Part shown: positions 32,985 through 43,357 of the stretch, piece after piece
How the letters are laid out: every line of letters starts with the position of its first letter
How positions within the stretch are numbered: the stretch's first letter is position 1
DNA from: Bacteroidales bacterium
Lineage (GTDB): Bacteria; Bacteroidota; Bacteroidia; Bacteroidales; WCHB1-69
Length of the DNA: 64,000 nt
Direction of reading: 5' to 3'
Assembly: GCA_017633255.1 (NCBI GenBank)
Contig: JAGBPS010000017.1
Span: forward strand, 1 to 64,000
The notes under the pieces: model-generated
Told to the model about the DNA's origin: nothing
Seen by the model: only the letters and a program-made list of their open reading frames with translations
The model's database searches: none
Program-made: the position numbers and the translations under genes

Positions 32985-35542
32985 TTATTTTCCGTACGCT
33001 TTCACATTGTATATCATCTGCTGTTTGGCAGGACTGGAGGGGGTGAAGGTCACTTGTTTCTCCTCGCCGGGCAGCAGGGTGAAGTAGTTGTCGGAATAAC
33101 GGCCGCTGAGGTTGGTGGAAATGGCAACTCCGTACTTGAGCTGGTCGGCAGACAGGTAGAAGATGTATCGCTCGTCTTTGGTGCCGGCATTCAGGCGTTG
33201 AACACTCATGCGAATACCTTCCGAATTCAATTCCAACTGATTGGGATAGAGATAATAATGGATTTCTGCGCCAAAAGTTGTCCATCTGGACGATAAAGTT
33301 GCAGTAAGAGATAATGATGTGTTAATTTGTTGATTTTGAATTTTTTAGAAAGGAAATACCGGGCGATTTCAACGGAACTACGGCCTGGAATCGTGAGGCT
33401 GTCCACCTCAAGACTGTCCACCACCGTGCCGTCGAACTCGCAGAGACGGATTTGCAACTTGGCCTGCAGGGTTTTGGCGGAGTCGTTCACCACAAAAATG
33501 GGAAGGGTGTCTTTTTGCATCGGCGCTGTGGTGAGGATGACGGGCGCATACTGGCGTTTGGCCTCGTATTGCAGGGCTTTCCAGTTGCCGTAATAGTCGA
33601 TGCTGCTCCAGGAGGCCACCGGCCAGCAATCGTTGAGTTGCCAGTACAGTGTGCCCATGCAATGTGGTTGCTGGCGGCGGTGCACTTCGATAGCCTGTCC
33701 AATGCCGTAAGCTTGTACCAGCTGGCTCAAATAGGAGTAGTCGCTGAGTTTTTCAGGAATATAAAAATACTGTGCCAGCGCCTTGTTGATGATTTGTACT
33801 CCACGGGCGTGTTTCTGATGGTTGTTCATGGCGGCGCTGCCCAAAAATCTGTCATTTTCAGCGGTGAAAGTGTTGATGGTGTTCATCTCGGGATAGCTCT
33901 GGAAACCGTATTCCGCCATAAAACGGCCGGTTTTCTCTTCCCATATTTCGAAGGGCAGTTCACCCCACCAAACACCCCAATAGTGGGCGTCGCCCTCGGT
34001 GCAGCTTTGGGGATGTCCCCAACCCCAAAGTGGAGAGGTGGAAATATAGGGACGGTAAGGATCCAGCTCAATGACGATATTAGACAACAAGGTGTTGAAG
34101 AGGGTATGCATATTTCTCTCTATTTCAGCATGATGCATGGGCTTGTATTGTTTCTGCCAGCCCCAGTCATCCCAACCGTTTTTCACTTCATTATTGCCGC
34201 ACCATATCGCCAAACTGGGATGGTTGCGCAGGCGGCACACCTGCTCACGGGCTTCCATTTCGGCATTGTGCAAGAAACTGCTGTCGCCAGGGTACAGTGC
34301 GCAGGCATACATGAAATCCTGCCATACCATAATGCCCATCTCATCGCAAAGTTCGTAGAAGATGTCGGGTTCGTAAATACCTCCGCCCCAGACTCTTATC
34401 ATGTTCATATTCGACTCTTTGCAGGCTTGTAACAGTTGTCGGTATTGCTCTTCCTTGAGGCGGGTGGGGAAGAAGTTGGCAGGTATCCAGTTCGCACCTT
34501 TTATGAACACGGGCTGTCCGTTGACCAGAAATTTAAAAGCACTTCCTATGGAATCTACCGAGGTGTTCAATTCAATGGTTCTCAGTCCTATACGGGTTTC
34601 CAATTTTTTGGATTGACTGCCTTTTTCCACCACTACGGACACTTTATACAGGTTTTGCTCGCCCATGCCGTTGGGGTACCAATATGAAGGATGTTTGATG
34701 GTGAGCTCGGAGGAAAAATGGTCGGTGTCGGGATTGATTTCCGCATTTCGTACTATCTTGAAAATCTTATCGTTAACCAGATATTTAATCGTGATATCGT
34801 CGTCAATGTCGCTGAGAATGTCAAACGAAACCAGAAGATGTGCCTCTTCATCACACAGATGGTTCTGTCGTATGTGTAAATTACTGATGGTAAAGTCTTT
34901 CCATTGACTGAGGTAGATAGCTTTGGAGAAACCGCAGGTTACCAGTTTCGGCACCCAGTCCCAGCCGCCTTGGTAGGGAGGATTGCGCAGAAATACCCGT
35001 TCGTCGGGCAGGGCATAAGGCAAGGCCATTTTTCTTTCCCGAATGATTTTTGAGGCGGGTATAAATTTGACTATCAGCTCATTGTCCTTGTCTTTCACAT
35101 TGTCCACCAAGGGAAATCTCCAAATTCTGAAACTGTTGTCGGTATAATTCTGTCCTTCCTGATTGAACAATGGTTGGCCATTCAGGTAAAATTCGGCATA
35201 ACCTGTAACTCCTTCAAATACCAGTTCCGGGTGTTTTTTCAGGTCAATCAGCGTTCCGTCAAAATGTAGCCGATACACCCAGCAACTGTCGCTAACCCAC
35301 TGCAGTTTTTGTTCATTATTGCCATAAAAAGGATTGTCGATCAGGTTATTATCCATCAAATCGGTATGGATGTAGCCTGGCACAAAAGCAGGATACCATT
35401 TTCCCTGATATTGAAATTCCCAATCGGTGATGAACAGGGCATTACCCTCCACCGTCTGCTCATTTTTATTGCACGAAAGCAGTAAACTGCCGCAAAGCAG
35501 GAGGAGGAGCAGGGGGTGACAAAGGCGATAAAATTGTTTCAT
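32985..35542 (-). pseudogene. Beta-mannosidase (GH2), lipoprotein, frameshifted near the 3' end
   Basis: The main frame (35542 to 33227) encodes 771 residues with a lipobox (LLLSC-NKN), GH2 sandwich domains, the catalytic acid/base Glu in AIWCGNNE and the nucleophile Glu in FMAEYGFQS. Both fit exo-beta-mannosidase. It runs out of frame after YRPDGQLLA. The expected C-terminal beta-domain continues in another frame as EIHYYLYPNQLELNS to TFTPSSPAKQQMIYNVKAYG, ending at 32985. A one-base change near 33265-33278 would restore a protein of about 850 residues. The catalytic domain is complete, so partial function is possible. It may also be a sequencing error. Confidence 0.82.
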
Positions 35543-35557
35543 AATATTTGTATTTGA

Positions 35558-36397
35558 TTAAGTACAAAGCACATACAAGTCCTCACGTTCGTTGATGCAT
35601 AACACAGGAAGTCCTTCATCGTTGGCAATCAGGGCGTTTTCTTTCGGTCCGAAAATATAGTCGACGATAGTGTAAAAAGCAGTCGTCATCACCACTGTAA
35701 GCGAGGCATTGATTTCGGGTGCATAGAAAATGGAAAATCGGTCAATATCGTCAATTTCACGGCCAAAATCGTGCAATTCATAGTCTATTTCCAGATTTTG
35801 GTACAGCTTTTTGGTGAAATCGATATTGTCTTTCACTTTTTGCTTCAGCAACGAGTCCTTGTAAGAGGCATACAACACGTGCACCTTGGCGTGGTAAAAG
35901 CGACTGAAATAGCCGGCCCAGAGGACTTTTTCCTTGTGTTGCCGGTTAATGTCCAGCGGCAGCATCACATGGCGGAAAACATTGCTGTCGGGGAGTTTCA
36001 GTCCAACGGTCATCACAGGCAGGCGCGAGGGCTTGATGAAGCGACGGGCTTTTTTCAGGTTGAACAGACTGTCCTTTCCTTTTCTCTGTACCCCGATGAC
36101 AAACATGATACTGTTGGTCTCGTCGCCGTAGGAATAAATGTTGTCAGGGGTAAAGGGATTGGATAAAAGAAATACTTCTATATTGTTCTGAATCAGCTGA
36201 TTGGCTATTTCTATCTGTTCATTGCAGATATCTTTATTCTGAATATTGTTTTTTGAAAAAGAAAAATTGCTGATAACGGTCAGGGAGGCTTTGAAAATAG
36301 CGGCCAGAATGCCTCCGTAGCGGATGGCGGAGGTGCCATAGTCGGAATTGTCGGCGATGGCGATGATATTCAGTTTTTTCTTCTCCTCTTGTTCCAT
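35558..36397 (-). CDS. Universal stress protein (UspA-like tandem domains)
   Basis: The 279-residue cytoplasmic protein has two Usp-like halves. The first begins KLNIIAIADNSDYGTSAIRY, the second near FRHVMLPLDINRQHKEKVLW. The second half also has HAKVHVLYASYKD and ends with LPVLCINERE. The usual ATP-binding G-2x-G-9x-G(S/T) motif is not clear in either half, so nucleotide binding is uncertain. It lies 15 bases upstream of the beta-mannosidase gene on the same strand. Confidence 0.78.
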   Translation of the reverse strand: MEQEEKKKLNIIAIADNSDYGTSAIRYGGILAAIFKASLTVISNFSFSKNNIQNKDICNEQIEIANQLIQNNIEVFLLSNPFTPDNIYSYGDETNSIMFVIGVQRKGKDSLFNLKKARRFIKPSRLPVMTVGLKLPDSNVFRHVMLPLDINRQHKEKVLWAGYFSRFYHAKVHVLYASYKDSLLKQKVKDNIDFTKKLYQNLEIDYELHDFGREIDDIDRFSIFYAPEINASLTVVMTTAFYTIVDYIFGPKENALIANDEGLPVLCINEREDLYVLCT

Positions 36398-36460
36398 TAT
36401 ATCCCTGATAATGAATCAATTATTTATGTTTGCAGTATTTAATATAATACTGATTTTCAA

Positions 36461-37147
36461 TTAGATAAGTCCTTTGACTTTGGGTTTGGCGGCCACATAG
36501 TCTTTCAGATAGAAAGGTTCGAAATAGGCCACATTCTCGAATTGCTCCGCTTGGAATTTGCGATAGGCGATGGGCACCATGTTTTGGGCGGAAAGCGCTT
36601 CGGTTTGGAACAGGGCATTGGGGTATTTGCCCAGCACTTCTTTGCATTTTTCCGCTCCGTTTCCACAGAAAACAGTCTTAAAATTCGTTAACTCCTCAGC
36701 AAAACAGTCCTCGTCCACGATCTTGGCATTGGGTTCTTCCAGCAGTTGTCCATCGTGGTTGTAGAGGGCGGTGAAGACCTCCATACGACGGGCGTCAATC
36801 ATGGGGCGGCAGTGCTCGGCCATATTCAGGAAAGGCTCGGCGATACATTCCAATGTGGAGATGGCAATCACAGGGATATCCAAGGAATAGGCCAGTCCTT
36901 TGGCGGTGGACACGCCGATACGCAGTCCGGTGTAGGAGCCGGGACCAACTCCCACGGCAATGGCATTGAGTTGGTTCTTGCTGATATTCGCTTGTTTCAG
37001 CACTTCCTCCACAAAAGGAATCATGTTTTTGGCGTGCGAGTTGTTGGTGTTGCATTCCTGCAAGGCGGCGCAACGCTCACCATGAGCCAGTGCCACCGAA
37101 CATATTTCAGTACTGGTTTCGATGCAGAGTATATAAGGGTTTTCCAT
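36461..37147 (-). CDS. tsaB: tRNA t6A biosynthesis protein TsaB
   Basis: This 228-residue protein partners TsaD in making N6-threonylcarbamoyladenosine at position 37 of ANN-decoding tRNAs. It has the ASKHA-fold start ILCIETSTEICSVAL, the conserved HAKNMIPFVEEVL and the strongly conserved VGVGPGSYTGLRIGVSTAKG. It lacks the metal-binding histidines of TsaD, as expected for the dimerisation subunit. It has its own promoter. Confidence 0.95.
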   Translation of the reverse strand: MENPYILCIETSTEICSVALAHGERCAALQECNTNNSHAKNMIPFVEEVLKQANISKNQLNAIAVGVGPGSYTGLRIGVSTAKGLAYSLDIPVIAISTLECIAEPFLNMAEHCRPMIDARRMEVFTALYNHDGQLLEEPNAKIVDEDCFAEELTNFKTVFCGNGAEKCKEVLGKYPNALFQTEALSAQNMVPIAYRKFQAEQFENVAYFEPFYLKDYVAAKPKVKGLI

Positions 37148-37177
37148 GTTGATGTGGTCTTAAATCAGTATAATCTG

Positions 37178-37185
37178 CAAAAATA
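37178..37185 (-). promoter_or_regulatory. Promoter -7 box of tsaB
   Basis: The minus strand reads TATTTTTG followed by CAG, 31 bases before the ATG at 37147. Confidence 0.6.
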
Positions 37186-37247
37186 CAAAAAATATACTTA
37201 TCTTAGTCTGTCATAACATAGTGGCTCTGTAACATTATTCCTCCATT

Positions 37248-37380
37248 TCGCGGCAGGCACAAGATATCATCTGGGCAAGCATATCCTGTGCCGCGACAAG
37301 AGTAGATTGAGTATTCCAGCCCCACACTTACGTGCGGGGTTATTGAGATTCGACCTCTTCGAGGCCGTAATAGAACGTCG
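37248..37380. repeat. Palindromic intergenic element (CCCCRCAC / GTGNGGGG family)
   Basis: Three nested inverted repeats are visible: GCGGCAGGCACAAGATAT against ATATCCTGTGCCGC, then CCCCACACTTACGTGCGGGG, then CCTCTTCGAGG. The last two, with the linker TTATTGAG, recur in inverse orientation at 63901-64000. The element touches the MATE stop codon. Confidence 0.75.
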
Positions 37381-38790
37381 CTAATCTTCTTCCGAATATT
37401 CCTTCTTCTGTCGGAACACCGGCTGGTAATCACTGCGGAAGACCTCGCGCTGGGAGTAGAGCAAGATGGCGGCCAGGGCGGCCCCGGTGACATCGGAGAT
37501 AGTGCAGGCGGTCCACACGCCAATCAGGCCGTCAAAACCCCATTGTTCAAAAAGCATCGGCACAAGGTAGCAGAGCGGCAGCAAAAAGATGACTTGCCGT
37601 GAGAGGCTGGTGACAATGGCAATCCAGGGCTTGTCGATAGATTGGAAAAAGTTGGAGTTGACAATGGTGAAGCCGATAATCGGGAACATGACCATGAGCA
37701 GGCGGGTGGCTGGGATACAAATCTGGATCAGCGCTTCATCCTTGGTGAAGATATGGGCCAGATACTGTGGGATGGCGCAGGCAATCAGCGCGCCCACGAA
37801 ACCGATGCACACGCATATTTTCATGGTCAGCATATAAACCTCTTTCAGTCGCTCGAAACGGCAGGCCCCGTAATTGTAGCCGGCAATGGGCTGCATGCCT
37901 TGGCAGATGCCCAAAAACACCATCACCAGCAGGAAAGCGTAGGTGTTGACAATGCCGTAGGCTCCCACCGCCAAATCGCCACCGTAACGAAGCAGTTGGC
38001 TGTTGAGGATGGCCACTACCGCCGAAGCGGCCACGTTCATCAGGAAGGGACTCATACCAATCATCGTAATGTTCTTGAAGATATACGATTTCGGGGCCCA
38101 TGCATGAGAACGGAAACGGATGAAAGAATGCGGGGAAACGAAATGTAATATCGAAGCGATGGCCATGATAGCCATGGAAATGGTGGTGGCCCAGGCCGCT
38201 CCGGCAATGCCCATGTCCAAAGCGAAAATGAAAATGGGGTCGAGAACCATGTTAAGCACCGCTCCGCCTACCAGTATCAGCATGGATTTGGTAGGGTAGC
38301 CCGATGCACGGATCAAACCCGTGAGGTTGTAAGTGACTGTGGTGAGAAACATTCCCGGCAGCACAATATACAGGTATTCCTTGGCATAGGCGATGGTGTC
38401 GGCAGTGGCACCGAAGCTGGCCAGGATACGGTCCATGAACAGGTAAGCACAGGTGATCACGATGCTTCCGAGCACAAGGGTGAAGACCATGCTGTTGCCC
38501 AATATCTTTTCGGCCCAGTTCACATCTTTCCGGCCCAACACAATGGACATACGAGCGGAAGAGCCTACCCCGATAAGCGAGCCGAAGGCATGGATGATGT
38601 TCATGATGGGCATGGTGATAGCCAGGCCGGCAATGGCCAAAGCACCCACACCATGTCCGATGAAAATTCGGTCCACAATGTTATACACCGACGCAATAAT
38701 CTGACTGATGACTGCAGGCCAGGCATACAGCCACAAGAGTTTGCCGATTCGCTCGGTCTCAAGTATCTTTGTTTTGTCAGTAGCTTCCAA
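37381..38790 (-). CDS. MATE-family efflux transporter
   Basis: The 469-residue inner-membrane protein has 12 predicted hydrophobic segments in two homologous halves, the standard MATE length. Typical motifs include WPAVISQIIASVYNIVDRIF near the start and GICQGMQPIAGYNYGA in the second half. Family members export cationic drugs or metabolites using Na+ or H+ gradients; the substrate is unknown. It is downstream of the permease gene on the same strand but separated from it by AT-rich repeats. Confidence 0.93.
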   Translation of the reverse strand: MEATDKTKILETERIGKLLWLYAWPAVISQIIASVYNIVDRIFIGHGVGALAIAGLAITMPIMNIIHAFGSLIGVGSSARMSIVLGRKDVNWAEKILGNSMVFTLVLGSIVITCAYLFMDRILASFGATADTIAYAKEYLYIVLPGMFLTTVTYNLTGLIRASGYPTKSMLILVGGAVLNMVLDPIFIFALDMGIAGAAWATTISMAIMAIASILHFVSPHSFIRFRSHAWAPKSYIFKNITMIGMSPFLMNVAASAVVAILNSQLLRYGGDLAVGAYGIVNTYAFLLVMVFLGICQGMQPIAGYNYGACRFERLKEVYMLTMKICVCIGFVGALIACAIPQYLAHIFTKDEALIQICIPATRLLMVMFPIIGFTIVNSNFFQSIDKPWIAIVTSLSRQVIFLLPLCYLVPMLFEQWGFDGLIGVWTACTISDVTGAALAAILLYSQREVFRSDYQPVFRQKKEYSEED

Positions 38791-38796
38791 TGCTCA

Positions 38797-38877
38797 GTAT
38801 TAAATTCAAAATTCAGAATTCAAAATTAAAAATCCAAAGTTCAGAATTAATGAATTTTGAACTTTGAACTTTGAATT
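38797..38877. repeat. AT-rich direct and inverted repeats
   Basis: Repeated AAATTCAAAATTCAGAATTC units are followed by the inverse TGAATTTTGAACTTTGAAC. The same short words occur at 321-349 and 48024-48058. The inverted arms could form a long AT hairpin between the permease and MATE genes. Confidence 0.6.
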
Positions 38878-39957
38878 CTAACTTGTTAACGATACCCTTG
38901 GATCCAACCACCCATAGATAATATCGCATATTACATTGATAATCACCAAAATAACAGCTACATACAGGAGCGAGCCCATCACCACGGGGAAGTCGTATTT
39001 GTCCAAGGCATCCACAATCACCACTCCCATGCCTTTCCAGTCGAAGATATATTCCACAAAAACAGCGCCTGCCAGCAAGCCGGCCAACCAGCCCGAAATG
39101 GCGGTCACCACAGGGTTCAAAGCATTTTTCAGTGAATGGTGAATCAATATTCTTCTGTATGACAATCCTTTGGCTTTGGCCGTGCGGATATAGTCTTGCG
39201 AAAGTACATCCAGAATGGAGTTTTTGGTCAGCTCCACCACCACTGCCAAAGGCCGGATACCCAAGGTCAAAGCGGGCAATATCAGGTTTTTCCAGTCGAT
39301 ATAAAGACCAGACCCATAATTATCTACAGTGTAAAGACTGCCGAACATGCTGAGACCGGTAAGGTCAGACAACAGGAAGGCGAACACCCAGGCGAAGAGA
39401 ATAGCGGCGAAGAACGAGGGCAATGACATGCCCAGCACGGAGAAGAAAAAGCTGATTTTGTCGAACCAGGTGCCATTGAAAACAGCGCACAAAATACCGA
39501 TGATGATGCCGATAATCATGGCGAAGAAAATGGACACCACCGCCAACAGGGCCGTTTTCGGGAAGGCCTCCGTCAGTATCTCCGAAACTTGGCGTTTGCT
39601 TTGGTAGGACCGCCTCAGGAAGGGTTTCTTCAGCACAATACACGACTTGCTGAAAGACAATAATTTGACATAGCTGTAATCATTGTCATCCAGAAACCAG
39701 AACGACTCTTGGTCGTCGGTGCGGTGCCATGAGACAGGGGCAAGGTCGTTGAGATAAGCCAGATACTGCACACCCACGGGCAGGTCGAGGCCCATTTCCT
39801 TGCGGATAGCCTCTTCCGTGTCAATGTCGCTGCGCTGCCCCATCATCATGCGGGCAGGGTCAGAGGGCAACACCGTGAACAGAAAGAACACCAGTGTGAT
39901 GACCCCCAACAGCAGGAGCAATCCGTAGAGTATTTTTTTAAGAATGTACCGGGCCAT
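38878..39957 (-). CDS. ABC transporter permease, oligopeptide/dipeptide type (DppB-like)
   Basis: The 359-residue membrane protein belongs to the DppB/OppB permease family. It starts with the typical MARYILKKILYGLLLLLGVI and TVLPSDPARMMMG. The EAA-type coupling loop is in QDYIRTAKAKGLSYRRILIH, and the end is RVSLTS. A periplasmic loop of about 60 residues (around 75-135) is longer than usual. No second permease, ATPase or binding-protein gene is adjacent, so the partner genes must lie elsewhere. It is 12 bases after the M16 protease gene. Confidence 0.9.
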   Translation of the reverse strand: MARYILKKILYGLLLLLGVITLVFFLFTVLPSDPARMMMGQRSDIDTEEAIRKEMGLDLPVGVQYLAYLNDLAPVSWHRTDDQESFWFLDDNDYSYVKLLSFSKSCIVLKKPFLRRSYQSKRQVSEILTEAFPKTALLAVVSIFFAMIIGIIIGILCAVFNGTWFDKISFFFSVLGMSLPSFFAAILFAWVFAFLLSDLTGLSMFGSLYTVDNYGSGLYIDWKNLILPALTLGIRPLAVVVELTKNSILDVLSQDYIRTAKAKGLSYRRILIHHSLKNALNPVVTAISGWLAGLLAGAVFVEYIFDWKGMGVVIVDALDKYDFPVVMGSLLYVAVILVIINVICDIIYGWLDPRVSLTS

Positions 39958-39969
39958 AATGTTTCAGCA

Positions 39970-42900
39970 CTAATCGTTCAATACGTCTTTGTAGTTCAGT
40001 TCGGTAATCTTTCCAAATTTAGCCAGTTGTTTTTTCTTGATACGGTTCATGTTTCCGGCAATGGTGATTACCATGGGTCTATTGCCGATATAGTTGTTGA
40101 AGAAATCAGCGATATTATTGGATTTAAGATTCAGGGTCATTGTGGTGAAAGTGGAACGCGGGTCGCTTTCATAACCTTCCAAGGACCAAAGATATACTTG
40201 CTGCGGTATGTCTCTGAAACCGATATAATCAGCTTCATATTGTTTCACCAGCGACAACTTGGCGGTTTCGAATTTCTCCTGTTTCAATTGGAAGGTTTTC
40301 AGCAGGTCGGACATGGCAATGATGCCGTCGATGGTCTTGTCGGACTGGGTGCCCAGGAAGCCCATTGTATAGGCGTTTCTGCGATTGAGCATGTCATAAG
40401 AGAAATAGCCGAAAGCGGAATAACCTAATGAGCGTAATTCTCTGATGTTCTGGAAGATGACACCGTTCATACCGCCGTTGTAATATTCATTGAACATTTT
40501 CGCGCGTACTTTGGTTTCGGCATCGACAGTTTTGCTGGGGATGTAAAAATAGATATTGCTCTGGATGAATTTACTGTTATGGAGCACAAAAATTTCGGGT
40601 TCTTGGTAATTCTTCACAGGTCTTACCTTATCTGTTTTACTGTCTTTTTCCGCAGTGGTTTTTTTGCTTGAAAATTCTTTGTTGCTGCTGGCTGATGCTA
40701 ATTTTTTCTTTTTGATATCAGTGTTGTATAACTCGAAATGTTGCTGAATAGACTTCATGACAACAAGGGCGTCTTGGTTGCCTACGTAAGTGACATAGCC
40801 TTCACTTTTCATGGCTCGTCCAATCATTTCCAATAACTCCCCACCTTCATATTTTTTTATTTGCTCGGTGGAAGGCTCTTGCAGATAAGGAGAATTCTTT
40901 CCGTAAAGGGCATAGTTGTACAGAACGCGGCCCATGGCTGAGCAGTCTTCCTTGACCACTTGCATGTTATTGACATGGTTCTCCACAAGGATGTTAAGCT
41001 TGCTTCTGTCGTTGGCTGGCTTGTATAACTTTTCGGTGCATAAAGTGATAATCTTGTCAAAATCATTTTCAAATCCATCGATGCTGATGACCAGATGATT
41101 GTCATCAGTATAAAGATTCATGTCCGCTCCCATGGTTTGCAGAGCCAGACTGAAATCCTCGAAGGACTTGTCTTGCGTACCTTGCAGGTTGAAATAGTCC
41201 ACTGCGGTTTCCAATGCCGGATTCTGATAGAGGCCATGCTTGAAAATCAATTTGAGGGAGAAAATGTCGTTGCAAGGATTTTTCGATGCATACAAATCAA
41301 ACACGTTGTTGACAGGAATGATGGTGACATCTTTTTCGAAATTGATTTTCTGGATCCTGGAGGGTTCGGAATTGTATTTTTCCAAGTTCTTGGCGAAATC
41401 GGATTGCTTGTCCGCATTGTGCGAGGTGATGGGCTTCCAGTTGGGTTTTTCAATGGTTTTGGTTTTCTTGCTTCCAACATTAGAGCGGTAAATCAGAACA
41501 TTTTCATTTAAATATTTATTGGCGATTTCCACTAACTCTTTTTTCGTCAGTTTCTCAAGTCTTTGAATGTCTTTCTGATAGGCTTCCACGCTTTTGTTTT
41601 CCATGTCCAGTGTCAAAACAAGATAGAATTTGTCTTCGATGCTTTCCAATGCCTCTTGCTGTTCTTTCAGGCTGTTCATCTTAACGGCTTCAAACAGCTG
41701 GTCGCTGAATTCTCCTTTTTTCAGTTTCTCAACGTTCTCCATAATCATTTTTTCTGCCTCCTCGTGAGTCTGTCCGTCCATTTTGGGACAATACATCAGG
41801 AAGAAATTTCCTGCGTCAGCCATAGTGTAATTGTAGGCTGAAAAGGCGTATAACTTGTTGTCATTTACCAGTTTGTCGCATAAACCTGTGGAGAAACTGT
41901 TGTTAAGAATGTCGGAGCAGAGATCCAAAAGCATGGCGTCGTCATTTCCGTCGCCCACGGTTTGGTAACAGAGGGTTCCGATTTTAATGGGTGTCTGGGC
42001 GGTAGTGATGACCTGTCGTCCTTTCAGTACGGGCACGGGTACAGACTTAGCAGGCAGGCTTGCCCCAATATTCTTGGCCGTCTTGGAGCTTTTTGAGCTG
42101 ACTAATTGTTCCGCTTCCGCACGGGAGGTGGGAGTGGCCGATCTTGAGATATCGTTTTGGCGCAGGTTGATGCTTTGACCCATTTCCACTTCTTTGGACT
42201 TGCCACACCATATTTTGTTCAGTGTTTTCAGAGCCACATCGGATTTAAAGTTGCCCACCAGAATCAAAGTCATGTTACGGGGAACATAGTAGGTGTGGAA
42301 GAAACTGTACATCTTCGACATACTCGGGTTCTTGATATGTTCGGGATAACCGATAATCGGAATTCCGTATGGATGGTCCTTGAAAACAGCGGCCATCACA
42401 TCCTCGTTATACACGGAGAAAGGATCGTCGGAATACATGTTATACTCCTCATACACGGCTTCCAGCTCGGACTGGAAAAGACGGAATACCGGGGCTCTGA
42501 AGCGTTCGGCATATATGGCCGCCCATTTTTCCAACTCTCCGGAAGGGAAAATGTTGTGGTAAACCGTGAAGTCGTTGTTGGTGAAGGCGTTCACATCGGT
42601 GCTTCCGATTTGTCCTAAAATGGCATCCACCTCGTTGGGTATGGCGTATTGGGCAGCCTCGGCACTCAGCTTGTTCAGGCTCTTCAGGATTTTTTTCTTT
42701 TCTTTTTCATCTTTCGATAAAGATAATTGGTCATAAAGTGCCGCAATTTCGTCTATCAGAGGTTTTTCCGCATTCCAATCCAAAGTGCCGATTTTATCGG
42801 TTCCCTTGAACATCATGTGTTCCAGATAATGCGCCATTCCGGTGGCCTCCGCAGGGTCGTTCTTGCTGCCTGCATGCACACAAACACCTCCATAAATTTC

Positions 42901-43041
42901 TGATTTAGAGTGGTCTTCGCACAGCATCACTTTCATGCCATTGTCCAGTCTGGCCACCTTGACTTCCAATTTCCCTTTTTGTGCAAAAGAGAATAAAACA
43001 CAGAAAATCAAAAAGATAAAAACAGAAAAATTTTTCATCAT
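39970..43041 (-). CDS. M16-family zinc metalloprotease (insulinase-like), exported
   Basis: This 1023-residue protein has a signal peptide (ending LFSFA-QKG) and an inverted zinc motif HYLEH at 71-75, in MAHYLEHMMFKGTDKIG. The third zinc ligand is expected in the downstream LEAVYEEYNMY segment. Four M16 domains in two halves are expected at this size; the second half is inactive in the family and lacks HxxEH here. It is probably periplasmic and degrades peptides. The permease gene downstream raises the possibility of peptide use, but this is inference. Confidence 0.9.
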   Translation of the reverse strand: MMKNFSVFIFLIFCVLFSFAQKGKLEVKVARLDNGMKVMLCEDHSKSEIYGGVCVHAGSKNDPAEATGMAHYLEHMMFKGTDKIGTLDWNAEKPLIDEIAALYDQLSLSKDEKEKKKILKSLNKLSAEAAQYAIPNEVDAILGQIGSTDVNAFTNNDFTVYHNIFPSGELEKWAAIYAERFRAPVFRLFQSELEAVYEEYNMYSDDPFSVYNEDVMAAVFKDHPYGIPIIGYPEHIKNPSMSKMYSFFHTYYVPRNMTLILVGNFKSDVALKTLNKIWCGKSKEVEMGQSINLRQNDISRSATPTSRAEAEQLVSSKSSKTAKNIGASLPAKSVPVPVLKGRQVITTAQTPIKIGTLCYQTVGDGNDDAMLLDLCSDILNNSFSTGLCDKLVNDNKLYAFSAYNYTMADAGNFFLMYCPKMDGQTHEEAEKMIMENVEKLKKGEFSDQLFEAVKMNSLKEQQEALESIEDKFYLVLTLDMENKSVEAYQKDIQRLEKLTKKELVEIANKYLNENVLIYRSNVGSKKTKTIEKPNWKPITSHNADKQSDFAKNLEKYNSEPSRIQKINFEKDVTIIPVNNVFDLYASKNPCNDIFSLKLIFKHGLYQNPALETAVDYFNLQGTQDKSFEDFSLALQTMGADMNLYTDDNHLVISIDGFENDFDKIITLCTEKLYKPANDRSKLNILVENHVNNMQVVKEDCSAMGRVLYNYALYGKNSPYLQEPSTEQIKKYEGGELLEMIGRAMKSEGYVTYVGNQDALVVMKSIQQHFELYNTDIKKKKLASASSNKEFSSKKTTAEKDSKTDKVRPVKNYQEPEIFVLHNSKFIQSNIYFYIPSKTVDAETKVRAKMFNEYYNGGMNGVIFQNIRELRSLGYSAFGYFSYDMLNRRNAYTMGFLGTQSDKTIDGIIAMSDLLKTFQLKQEKFETAKLSLVKQYEADYIGFRDIPQQVYLWSLEGYESDPRSTFTTMTLNLKSNNIADFFNNYIGNRPMVITIAGNMNRIKKKQLAKFGKITELNYKDVLND

Positions 43042-43059
43042 TCGCTTTTTTAGATTTTT

Positions 43060-43079
43060 GGCTGCACTATGTGACAGCC
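43060..43079. repeat. Short palindrome GGCTG...CAGCC
   Basis: GGCTGCACTATGTGACAGCC is an imperfect inverted repeat related to 283-303 and 45758-45778. CCTACATTT or CTACATG follows in the related copies. Confidence 0.6.
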
Positions 43080-43113
43080 CTACATTTAATTATTAATTGT
43101 CAATTGTTAATTG

Positions 43114-43293
43114 TCAAAATTGCTCCTCTTTCATCGGATATTCATCGTCGTTATAGTAATACTCGTCGTATGTGGTAGACGAATCGTCAGTATGTTTTGA
43201 GAAATGGCTCATCGTTTTGGAAACAATCACGATATTGCATATCAAAAGGATAACACTGAGTGCGATTAATATTTTATTGGTGTACTTTTTCAT
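43114..43293 (-). CDS. Small single-pass membrane protein, 59 residues
   Basis: The frame encodes a basic start MKKYTNK, one hydrophobic segment ILIALSVILLICNIVIV and a tail rich in Asp, Glu and Tyr (TYDEYYYNDDEYPMKEEQF). A promoter box lies at the right distance upstream (43311-43318), which supports a real gene. The acidic tail is probably periplasmic if the positive-inside rule holds. No family is recognised. Its place between the GntR/ABC operon and the M16 protease gives no clear role. Confidence 0.6.
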   Translation of the reverse strand: MKKYTNKILIALSVILLICNIVIVSKTMSHFSKHTDDSSTTYDEYYYNDDEYPMKEEQF

Positions 43294-43310
43294 GTCAATA
43301 ATTTAAATTG

Positions 43311-43318
43311 CAAAAATA
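43311..43318 (-). promoter_or_regulatory. Promoter -7 box of the 59-residue gene
   Basis: The minus strand reads TATTTTTG followed by CAA, 18 bases before the ATG at 43293. Confidence 0.55.
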
Positions 43319-43357
43319 CTATTTTTTGTTGAATTGTAGATGTATTTGATGGTTTAT

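Noticed and set aside
33452..34432. Plus-strand frame of 326 codons opposite the beta-mannosidase gene
   Set aside because: The minus strand has clear GH2 catalytic motifs; this frame has none.
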